DNA of 64,000 nt from Promethearchaeati archaeon (GTDB lineage Archaea; Asgardarchaeota; Heimdallarchaeia; Heimdallarchaeales; Heimdallarchaeaceae), in contig JABLTJ010000001.1 in the NCBI GenBank assembly GCA_013166775.1, positions 62,001 through 126,000 of the forward strand. The letters run 5' to 3'. Position numbers and translations under genes: made by a program. Within the stretch, counting starts at the first letter, position 1. Every line of letters begins with the position of its first letter. Positions 33,639 through 40,852 of the stretch are shown one piece after another. The notes under the pieces are model-generated. The model worked only from the letters and a program-made list of their open reading frames with translations, had not been told where the DNA came from and did not search any database.

Positions 33639-34340
33639 ATGAGTAGCCCAGAAGAAATGCTTGTTCAACTAATAAACTCAATAAACAAATTGTCGAATCT
33701 TGTGCAAAATGTAAATGAAGCAATAAATAAGCTATCAAACCAGATATCAAAACTAGAAGATAAAATGACTGGTTTCTCATCTGTTGAAAATCAAGTCTCT
33801 GAAGTAGGTTTAAAGCTTGGAGAGATTCCAGGACTAAAGACCATGATTGAAGGACTTAATGCTAAAATTGATGGAATGACACCTAAAAAAAGTAAAAAAT
33901 CTGCACCACCACCTGCCGCAGAGGTAACTCCACCTCCCGCTGCTGAATCTGCACCACCACCTGCCGCAGAGGTAACTCCACCTCCTCAAGAGTATGTATC
34001 ACCAGGTGTTGAAGAAACAGGAGGCGTTTCATCTTCCGATGCAGCAGATGCAGCTTTTTCCGCGGTCTCTGCAAAATTCAAACACATTACTCAGATGATA
34101 AGCCCTCAATCCAGTTGTGGCTCTATAGCTAAAATGCTAGAGGAACTCAGAGATGAGGTAGAGACTCATGTTGGTATGTCACCAATGTTATATGAACTTA
34201 ATTCTTGGGTTCAAAGAATAGGCAAAATGCCTGAGTCTGATATTCTCTTACCAGAAGTGCATAGCGAGTTAGTTGAGAAATTGGATGATTGGCTAAATAG
34301 AGTAACAAAAGCTATTCATCTGAAGTATCAAGAGGAGTAA
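33639..34340 (+). CDS. Coiled-coil/proline-rich linker protein, unknown
   Basis: 233 residues in three parts: a heptad-like coiled coil (about 1-80, INKLSNLVQNVNEAINKLSN), a Pro/Ala-rich linker (about 88-125) made of PPPAAE repeats, and a helical C-terminal domain (about 135-233) with no motif I know. The coiled coil suggests oligomerisation. No membrane segment or signal peptide. It is followed 86 bases later by another unknown with a C-terminal zinc ribbon. Confidence 0.6.
   Translation: MSSPEEMLVQLINSINKLSNLVQNVNEAINKLSNQISKLEDKMTGFSSVENQVSEVGLKLGEIPGLKTMIEGLNAKIDGMTPKKSKKSAPPPAAEVTPPPAAESAPPPAAEVTPPPQEYVSPGVEETGGVSSSDAADAAFSAVSAKFKHITQMISPQSSCGSIAKMLEELRDEVETHVGMSPMLYELNSWVQRIGKMPESDILLPEVHSELVEKLDDWLNRVTKAIHLKYQEE
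33900..33985 (+). repeat. 38-bp direct repeat, 48-bp period
   Basis: Two identical 38-base copies (33900-33937 and 33948-33985) encode the SAPPPAAEVTPPP unit of the linker, showing recent duplication within the coding region. Confidence 0.85.
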
Positions 34341-34426
34341 AGATTCCAACGAGAGTAATACCCTCATTAATATCGATATGATACTTATTTTTTAACATAC
34401 TAAGAGGAATATATATACGAATTGGA

Positions 34427-35062
34427 ATGAATCTTAATGATATAAAGGGTGTAATAGAAATTCAGGGTGAAACATATGATCCAAGAACAATTCTCCAAGC
34501 AATTTTAAATCAAGGATTAAAAATACAAATGACTAATGGCTCTTTATTAGTTGGAAGAACTTTCATTGATCCGTCATCAAATCTCACTCCAGAGTCATCA
34601 CCTTGCCCAATAATAGATCATTGCAAAATTTATGATAAAGTAAAATATGATTCAATTATTGCAGGTACACCACATCTTTCTTCATTAGATTTAGAATCAA
34701 GTTTCTCCTCTTTGGATCTATTTCAATCGTCTCCGAATGAATCAAGTAGAACTTATAGAGACCGAATTGAAGTAAATGATGAGGATATTGATATTAGAAA
34801 CCTTTTTGCAGACTCAACACCTCATGAGTCTACATCAGATATGGATGATGATTTTGATTTTCAATATGGTACGGATTTAAATCCTAAAACATCGTTTGAA
34901 TCCAGGGAAATGATTGGTTTATCATCACCAACTCGTTATGGCAAACCCCGTATAAAACCAAATAAAATTCCTAATAATCTAAAAGGTGGGTGCCCAGGAT
35001 GCAAGACCACAATTAATATTAATTGGAAACACTGTCCTTTCTGTGGATATATGATGAATTAA
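34427..35062 (+). CDS. Zinc-ribbon protein with disordered middle, unknown
   Basis: A 211-residue protein. Residues 1-55 form a small ordered start, residues 60-160 are Ser/Asp-rich and likely disordered, and the last 30 residues carry a zinc ribbon: GGCPGCKTT and HCPFCGYMM. A Cys-containing motif (CPIIDHCKIY) lies near residue 60. Such ribbon-tailed Asgard proteins can act as adaptors, but no function is known here. A TATA-like TATATATACGAATT precedes the start. Confidence 0.55.
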   Translation: MNLNDIKGVIEIQGETYDPRTILQAILNQGLKIQMTNGSLLVGRTFIDPSSNLTPESSPCPIIDHCKIYDKVKYDSIIAGTPHLSSLDLESSFSSLDLFQSSPNESSRTYRDRIEVNDEDIDIRNLFADSTPHESTSDMDDDFDFQYGTDLNPKTSFESREMIGLSSPTRYGKPRIKPNKIPNNLKGGCPGCKTTININWKHCPFCGYMMN

Positions 35063-35079
35063 TTAAATTTCTTTAGAAA

Positions 35080-36411
35080 TTACTCACTTCCTTCTACATC
35101 AACACATCCTTCAGGAGTAATAGCGAATACTGCTTCAGTTTCAGGAAGATATGGTGAATCGTAAATACGAATAATTCTTTTTTCTCCCTTTGATTTTCGT
35201 AAATAAAATCTTGTAATTGCCCAGTGACCTAAAATGTTCCCACCTATTGCTTGTGTAGGATCTCCAAAAAACGCTGCTGGATTTGATTGAACTTGATTTG
35301 TAATTGCTACAGCAACATTATAAGTATCTGCTAATCTGCCAAGTATCCCAAGATGATAATTTATTGTTTGTTGCCTTTCAGCAAGTGTTCCTCTACCAGC
35401 ATATTCTGCTCTAAAATGAGCTGTAGCTGAATCTAATGCTACCAATCCATATTCATCTTTATGATTGTAAAATAATTCCAACAATCTTTCAACCAAACTC
35501 ATTTGATGGTCAGAATTATATGCTCTTGCATATGTTATATCTCTTAGAACATCTTCGAATTTCTTCTCCCATCCTAATTCCTTCTGTAATTTCCCATGAA
35601 TAGCTTTTATTCTACTAGGAGAAAAGGTTCCTTCAGTATCAATAAAAACTGCTTTCTTATTTACTCCTCCTAGTTCTGAGGGTAACTGTACAGTTACACA
35701 GAGTTGATGACACAATTGTGATTTACCTGATCGAAAAGGACCAAACATTTCAATAGTTTCACCTAATCTCACCCCAGATACGCCTAATTCATCTATTGAT
35801 GTTAATGCATCTAGTGATTTAATGCCATAAGTAAACGCTGGTGCATCTTTTTGTTTCTCCAGAATGTCATATGCATTTATAAATTCAATTCCACCACGTA
35901 AATCTTTAAGAGAAACTTTGTATTTCTTTGCTGCTGCTGATGTTATTCCATATTTCTCTTCCAATTCCCTAATTGGTGTAGTTTCAAGAAGATAGACATT
36001 CAGACCCTTTTCTCTTAACATCTCTGCTGTGCCTTTTCCAATTCCAGGAAGATCTTCCAAACTAATTTCTTCTTTGAAGAACTTGTACTTTGGTATTACT
36101 TCCATTACTGCTGTTCTTATTTTTTTAGCAATAGCCCTCTGTACTCCCAAATCTTGAAGTTCAATCAATCTAGTGGTCATTAATTGTTCAATAGTTGTTA
36201 TCTCATTTTCAATAAGAACCTCGAGAGTTTTTTTACCTAAGCCTGGGATATCTTTTAGTTTCATTATTACTTCTTTTTCAGCTTTTTCTGCTTTTTCTGC
36301 TTCTTCTTCGCTTTCTTTTCGAGCTATTTCAATTAGGTGTTCTTCATATTCTTCTTCAATTTCTTTTGCATCTGGTTTGGCTATTTCTTCCTGCTTCTTC
36401 TTACTCATCAT
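35080..36411 (-). CDS. radA: DNA repair/recombination protein RadA
   Basis: Rad51/DMC1-family recombinase forming filaments on single-stranded DNA. The ATPase core (about 190-443) has Walker A GPFRSGKS (224-231), Walker B LVALDSATAHF and the L2-region GGNILGHWA. N-terminal to it are two helix-hairpin-helix motifs (IPGLGKKTLEVL at 55-66, LPGIGKGTAEML at 121-132), where archaeal RadA usually has one, plus an acidic-basic helical arm. 443 residues is about 100 more than typical. Starts at ATG 36411 or 36408. Confidence 0.93.
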   Translation of the reverse strand: MMSKKKQEEIAKPDAKEIEEEYEEHLIEIARKESEEEAEKAEKAEKEVIMKLKDIPGLGKKTLEVLIENEITTIEQLMTTRLIELQDLGVQRAIAKKIRTAVMEVIPKYKFFKEEISLEDLPGIGKGTAEMLREKGLNVYLLETTPIRELEEKYGITSAAAKKYKVSLKDLRGGIEFINAYDILEKQKDAPAFTYGIKSLDALTSIDELGVSGVRLGETIEMFGPFRSGKSQLCHQLCVTVQLPSELGGVNKKAVFIDTEGTFSPSRIKAIHGKLQKELGWEKKFEDVLRDITYARAYNSDHQMSLVERLLELFYNHKDEYGLVALDSATAHFRAEYAGRGTLAERQQTINYHLGILGRLADTYNVAVAITNQVQSNPAAFFGDPTQAIGGNILGHWAITRFYLRKSKGEKRIIRIYDSPYLPETEAVFAITPEGCVDVEGSE

Positions 36412-36582
36412 TATGCACCAATGCTAATTCAAACAAGAGGTTAGAGTATATAAAGATAATACTTAATTTACTATCTAACTTTCCTAAATTTAACTTCTTC
36501 GAAGGGAGACCCCATTGTAAAAGTAAAGAAAAAAAGAATATTCTAATGTCTTCAAACATGCAACTTAAATTATAACATTCTT

Positions 36583-37092
36583 TTAGAAATCTATCCCTTT
36601 TCTAGCTTCAATACCTTTGTTATAAGGATGTTTTTTTTCATCAACATAGATTAAGTTGTCCGCTCTTTTTCGAATACTTTGAGGTATTTTTCTTCCGGTG
36701 ATAATTATTTCCTCTGTTATAAATTTGAATAGCGTTTGGATTTCTTTCCATCTCACAAGCTTAAAGAAAAGAGTTACTCCTAACTCATCCAATAGCAATA
36801 TATTTCGTTTGTTGATTTTCAAAAAATCTTTCAGTTCTTGAATGCCTATTTTAATGGAATTCCTAAAATCTTTTCTATTGCTCGTTTTAGTAAAGAACCC
36901 TTCTTTACCAAAGTAGAACCATTCAATCGCATCATATTCTTTGAAAAAATAGCATTCCCCACAATTCTTTCCTGTTTTGAGAAACTGAGCAACAGTTATT
37001 TTTTTATTCAACAAAGACTGGAGATAAATGTGTCCTAAAGAATAAGTTGTCTTGCCTTTCCCTTCACCATAGATTATTGTGAGTCTCGCCAT
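36583..37092 (-). CDS. Cob(I)alamin adenosyltransferase (CobA/CobO/BtuR family)
   Basis: Adenosylates corrinoids for cobalamin-dependent enzymes. The P-loop is GEGKGKTTYSLGH, the family version of GxGKGKTT, at about residues 10-17, and KKITVAQFLKTGKNCGE matches the corrinoid-site strand. ILLLDELGV is the family DE motif. 169 residues is normal. It is isolated between radA and a membrane protein. The conserved 'TGR' appears as IITGRKIP. Confidence 0.82.
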   Translation of the reverse strand: MARLTIIYGEGKGKTTYSLGHIYLQSLLNKKITVAQFLKTGKNCGECYFFKEYDAIEWFYFGKEGFFTKTSNRKDFRNSIKIGIQELKDFLKINKRNILLLDELGVTLFFKLVRWKEIQTLFKFITEEIIITGRKIPQSIRKRADNLIYVDEKKHPYNKGIEARKGIDF

Positions 37093-37154
37093 TTTGATCC
37101 CTAGAAGTTTTACATTCTTAAATATTAAGCAGTTAAATAAACACCAAGAATTGT

Positions 37155-37616
37155 TTATGAGGTTTTTACTTCATCCGCTTCTTCCTCATTCTTCTGAACA
37201 TCTTTTTTTCCTGAAATTTCTTTTTCTTGTTGCTTCTTTTTCCCTATAAGTTGTTTGGCTGTTTTATCATACATCTTTCCAGTTCCATCACAAACAGGAC
37301 ACATTTCTGTTCGAGCTTCTTTTCTTCTTCCAGTATCCACATATCCAGTTCCATAACAATAAGGACAATTAACTCCAATAACTCGCGCACCTCTTCTAGA
37401 ATAGATAAAAGATAAAGTTGCAAAGAGAACTCCTAAAACGATAAAGATGATTCCAGCATTTTCCAATCCCCTCCCATCCCCTCCCTGTTCAGAAATTAAA
37501 GCTCCCCTATCATATGTATATAATCCTATGATGAATAATATTGCCCCTAAAAGGAACATTAAGTAATAAGTAACGTAAATCTTTAAATTGGAGGTTCTCT
37601 TGATTTTTTTACTCAT
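37155..37616 (-). CDS. Two-helix membrane protein with DnaJ-type zinc finger
   Basis: Two hydrophobic helices (about 9-28 and 45-67) near the N-terminus precede a soluble part with CPYCYGTGYV and CPVCDGTGKM, the CxxCxGxG repeats of DnaJ zinc fingers, followed by a Lys/Glu-rich tail. 153 residues. Without a J-domain it is not a DnaJ; a membrane-anchored zinc-finger chaperone-like or regulatory protein is possible. Not recognised further. Confidence 0.6.
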   Translation of the reverse strand: MSKKIKRTSNLKIYVTYYLMFLLGAILFIIGLYTYDRGALISEQGGDGRGLENAGIIFIVLGVLFATLSFIYSRRGARVIGVNCPYCYGTGYVDTGRRKEARTEMCPVCDGTGKMYDKTAKQLIGKKKQQEKEISGKKDVQKNEEEADEVKTS

Positions 37617-37671
37617 TGAAGTAAATTTTATTCAAACGCTGAAAAACATTGTGTTCTTATTTGAATGGCTA

Positions 37672-38223
37672 TTATCTACCAGAAGATCGTCTTCTGTAAT
37701 TTACCATTGCTGATGCCACTAGTGCTGTAACAAACTCCCCTACTCCTTCACCTGTTAAAGCTGAAGTTTCTCTATATCTACATCCTAATTTTCGACTTAT
37801 ACGCTCTGCATCTTCTCTGTTTACCTCACGACCAACATCTGTTTTGTTTCCAACCAAAGTAATGTCCACTTTGAGATCTTGTTCTCGCAGCTCTCTTATC
37901 CAATTAGCGCATTCTTTAAACGATTCTTTGCTTGAAACATCGAAAATAATTGCAGCAGCATTAGTACCTGGGTAAAGAAGTTTTCTTACAACACCGAATC
38001 TGTTCTGGCCTGCCATATCATAAAATAATGCTACAGCTTTCCCCTTTTTTGTTTTAAAAGAATATGAGTGAAATTCAGCACCACAAGTTGGTTTATATTT
38101 TTGTGAGAAAGAATTCTCTGTTAATCTTTTACAAATTGACGTCTTGCCAGATTTACCTGGCCCACAAATAGCCAACTTATAGATATCATAATCTCTGAAT
38201 TTTACTTGTACCCTAGAGCCCAT
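37672..38223 (-). CDS. Ras/Rab-like small GTPase
   Basis: Asgard-type small GTPase of 183 residues. G1 GPGKSGKTS (21-29), G2 Thr46 (YKPTCGAEF), G3 DMAGQ (69-73), G4 NKTD (126-129) and G5 ETSAL (152-156) are all intact, so GTP binding and hydrolysis are expected. The G3 Gln73 equals the Ras catalytic Gln. The C-terminus is RRRSSGR with no prenylatable Cys. No GAP or effector is adjacent; a Roadblock protein lies far away at 62.5 kb. Confidence 0.93.
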   Translation of the reverse strand: MGSRVQVKFRDYDIYKLAICGPGKSGKTSICKRLTENSFSQKYKPTCGAEFHSYSFKTKKGKAVALFYDMAGQNRFGVVRKLLYPGTNAAAIIFDVSSKESFKECANWIRELREQDLKVDITLVGNKTDVGREVNREDAERISRKLGCRYRETSALTGEGVGEFVTALVASAMVNYRRRSSGR

Positions 38224-38329
38224 TCAATGAGCACCACTTAACACCCTTCAGATTAAATTAAAAGACGGTGTAATACTAAGCAATTACGAGAAAAATATCT
38301 TCCTTCATCTACGGGATAGTATTCTATTT

Positions 38330-38351
38330 ATGAGAAATTCACTTTTCTCAT
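38330..38351. repeat. 8-bp perfect inverted repeat (candidate operator)
   Basis: ATGAGAAA-TTCACT-TTTCTCAT lies in the divergent gap between the GTPase and the hydroxyacyl-CoA dehydrogenase, upstream of the TATA-like TTCTTAAATATG (38388-38399). It is a candidate dimeric regulator site. Confidence 0.4.
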
Positions 38352-38418
38352 TATTATAGAAAACCATAGATTATACTCAGTGGTTAATTCTTAAATATGA
38401 AGATTCTAATTTAATAAT

Positions 38419-39273
38419 ATGACAACAGAAATCACGAAGGTTGTTGTAGTCGGAGCAGGAACAATGGGGAGTGGCATTGCATTGGTTCTTGCTCAAGCTG
38501 GAATAGAAGTTAACTTAGTTGATACTGAACAGAAATATCTAGATTCTGGAGAAAATCGAATACGAAGATTTCTTGAGGGAAGTGTAAAAAGGGAAAAGAT
38601 GACACAGGAAAAAGCCGAAGAAATAATGAATCTTATTAATCCAATGTTGGATTTATCAAATGCAGTTGAAGGCATTCAGATAGTGATTGAAGCTATTGTT
38701 GAGGATGAATTAACAAAAAAAGCACTTTTCAAAAAACTTGATGATTTATGTGATGCGGGAGTAATTTTTGCTAGTAACACTTCTGCAATCAGTATAACAG
38801 AATTGGCTTCTGTAACAAAAAGAAAAGGAAAATTTGTAGGAATGCATTTCTTTAATCCCCCGACTCTGATGAAGCTAGTAGAAATAATAAAGGGTGAACA
38901 ATCAGAAGAAATCTTTGTTGAGAGAATAAAGTCACTCTGTGTAAAGTTAGGTAAGATTCCAATACCCTCAAATGAAGCACCAGGATTTATTATTAACAGA
39001 TTATTATGGCAATTTTTAAATGAAGCGTATAGGCTTCTAGAATCTGGAATAGCGGAAGCAAAACACATTGATGAAGCAGTAAAACTTGGATTGAATCATC
39101 CAATGGGGCCTTTTGAGCTTTCTGATTATATAGGATTAGATGTATTATTACAGATCGGAGAATATATATCCGAACAACTTGGGGAGGAATATACTCCGGT
39201 TAATTTATTAAAATTGATGGTTGACGAGGGGAAGTTAGGAAAGAAGACTGGAAAAGGTTTTTATGACTATTAA
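38419..39273 (+). CDS. 3-hydroxyacyl-CoA dehydrogenase
   Basis: NAD-dependent oxidation of 3-hydroxyacyl-CoA. Rossmann motif GAGTMGSGIALVLAQAG at residues 12-28; the catalytic region has FVGMHFFNPPTLMKLVEII (His, with Glu) and the substrate part PGFIINRLLWQFLNEAYRLL. 284 residues matches single-domain HBDH. TATA-like TTAAATATG lies about 20-30 bases upstream, so the mRNA may be leaderless. It could serve beta-oxidation or a butyrate-like pathway; no partner genes are adjacent. Confidence 0.9.
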   Translation: MTTEITKVVVVGAGTMGSGIALVLAQAGIEVNLVDTEQKYLDSGENRIRRFLEGSVKREKMTQEKAEEIMNLINPMLDLSNAVEGIQIVIEAIVEDELTKKALFKKLDDLCDAGVIFASNTSAISITELASVTKRKGKFVGMHFFNPPTLMKLVEIIKGEQSEEIFVERIKSLCVKLGKIPIPSNEAPGFIINRLLWQFLNEAYRLLESGIAEAKHIDEAVKLGLNHPMGPFELSDYIGLDVLLQIGEYISEQLGEEYTPVNLLKLMVDEGKLGKKTGKGFYDY

Positions 39274-39313
39274 GTAGTGGCTTAGATTTGAAAGAAATAG
39301 ATAGATTAGCTAT

Positions 39314-39997
39314 CTATCTTCTCCTTATATAGAGAACTACTGAAGCAACAACTGCAGCTATAATTGGAATAAATGCGAAAACGAACCATCCCCAACCGAT
39401 TTTGATTTGTTTTCCAAGCCTCCAATTAGGAACGGAGCTATCCCAAACATCCTCTTCTGAATAAAATTCCAAGAGCAAATCAAGTTGACTACTGGCTTCA
39501 TTCAAATCTGGATAATGATCATAATATGTCATATCTGCCCTTGGTAAACTTCTGGATCCGCTATCGCCACTGGTAACATTATAGAAGAAAATGAATTCCG
39601 TACCATTTACTATTTGTGAAATATTGAATGTTAGCACATTTTCTGTAAAATAACCATATGTTATATCCATTGCAGTGAACCCATTTTCTGATGACGATTG
39701 CATTGGGTTTTCTAATGTAATGTTACCGTCATCAAGACTACCAAATTCACATGAAGTTAGTTTCAATGATTCTGTTACAGTAAGGTTTAGAGTTACAGTT
39801 ACATTGGTAATTGTATAATTAAAGAAGTTTTTAATAAAAATACCAACAGTAAAATTCGAATCTACAGGCACTCTGTTCTGCATTTTTTGCTGGCCAAATA
39901 CTAATTCATTCGAAGGAATGTAACTATTAGTTGGTTTTATGAATAGCATAGTAAAGATTAATAGAGTAGTTAGTGCAATTTGGATGTTTTTTTTCAT
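39314..39997 (-). CDS. Secreted type I membrane protein, TRAP-beta-like layout
   Basis: 227 residues from ATG 39997, chosen because AAGGAG is 7 bases upstream. It starts with a signal peptide (MKKNIQIALTTLLIFTMLF), continues as an extracellular beta-sandwich with many N-glycosylation sequons (NFT, NYT, NVT, NLT, NIT, NGT), and ends with one membrane helix (about 200-222) and the basic tail YIRRR. This order resembles the eukaryotic translocon-associated protein beta, but primary sequence similarity is weak, so function is open. Confidence 0.6.
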   Translation of the reverse strand: MKKNIQIALTTLLIFTMLFIKPTNSYIPSNELVFGQQKMQNRVPVDSNFTVGIFIKNFFNYTITNVTVTLNLTVTESLKLTSCEFGSLDDGNITLENPMQSSSENGFTAMDITYGYFTENVLTFNISQIVNGTEFIFFYNVTSGDSGSRSLPRADMTYYDHYPDLNEASSQLDLLLEFYSEEDVWDSSVPNWRLGKQIKIGWGWFVFAFIPIIAAVVASVVLYIRRR

Positions 39998-40125
39998 TGT
40001 AAAACTCCTTGAAAGCATAAAAAGTGAGTATATTTTTAACTTTAACTCTTCATGTCAACGAATTTTCTGCTGCTTTATATCTTCTGACTAAGAGAAATCA
40101 ATAAAAATTTAGAAAAATGATTTGG

Positions 40126-40842
40126 TCACATGAGATCTAAAGTGCTTTGATATGCCCTCACTATATCTATGCTCTCAATATCTGTTGATTTTGCTACAAG
40201 TTCAGGAAGCTGGAAATTTAACCAATTCATTGCATCTTCCATTTGTTTTCGCATATTTGGATCTGTCTTTCTAAAAATGTCAACCAATAAATCAAAATCG
40301 ACACTCTGTTTTTCAGATATAACTGCTAACCAAGATTTTAGTGTCTCTATTCTTTGACTTGGTAAAATGAATTCAACACTGTTGCTATTTCTGTATGTTA
40401 CTACAATTCCTTTGATTTTAACTGGCATCAGAGGTATGAATTGACCACCTAATTGAGTTCGAAACAATAGAGAAAGTATTTTAGTTTTATCATTAATTCT
40501 TAATCTATCGTAAAGCTGATCGTAGTCTACTAATGTTGCTCCAAAGAAGATTTTGGTACTTTCATGTTCTATATTTAACGCTGATTTGGATTCAAGTACT
40601 GTACCATAATCCTGATCTCGAAATCGAATTGAGATGATTCTGGGTAAATCCCGAGTTAATTTTTCTAATACTTTATCTATCTCGCCTTCTATGACGAGAT
40701 CATCACCAGAAAAAGAAAAGCGAGGGTCAAAAATACGTTTTATTGTTATTAATTCTTCCTCCAGGGCTGAATACAATTCATTTAAGATTTCAATTCTTAG
40801 CAATTTTTGTGAAACTCTAATCATTGTAGTTTGAATCATCAT
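40126..40842 (-). CDS. Uncharacterised protein downstream of polB
   Basis: A 238-residue soluble protein with no motif I recognise. The N-terminal half alternates beta strands and helices (ERTIKRIFDPRFSFSGDD-like pattern), the C-terminal half is helical (TLKSWLAVISEKQ, MRKQMEDAMNWLNF). It lies 10 bases after polB on the same strand, suggesting co-transcription and perhaps a role in replication, but this is context inference only. Confidence 0.6.
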   Translation of the reverse strand: MMIQTTMIRVSQKLLRIEILNELYSALEEELITIKRIFDPRFSFSGDDLVIEGEIDKVLEKLTRDLPRIISIRFRDQDYGTVLESKSALNIEHESTKIFFGATLVDYDQLYDRLRINDKTKILSLLFRTQLGGQFIPLMPVKIKGIVVTYRNSNSVEFILPSQRIETLKSWLAVISEKQSVDFDLLVDIFRKTDPNMRKQMEDAMNWLNFQLPELVAKSTDIESIDIVRAYQSTLDLM

Positions 40843-40852
40843 AGATCCCCTT

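Noticed and set aside
39314..39997. Calling the secreted protein a proven TRAP-beta homologue
   Set aside because: Only the topology and general composition agree; no diagnostic residues were identified, so it is kept as an inference.
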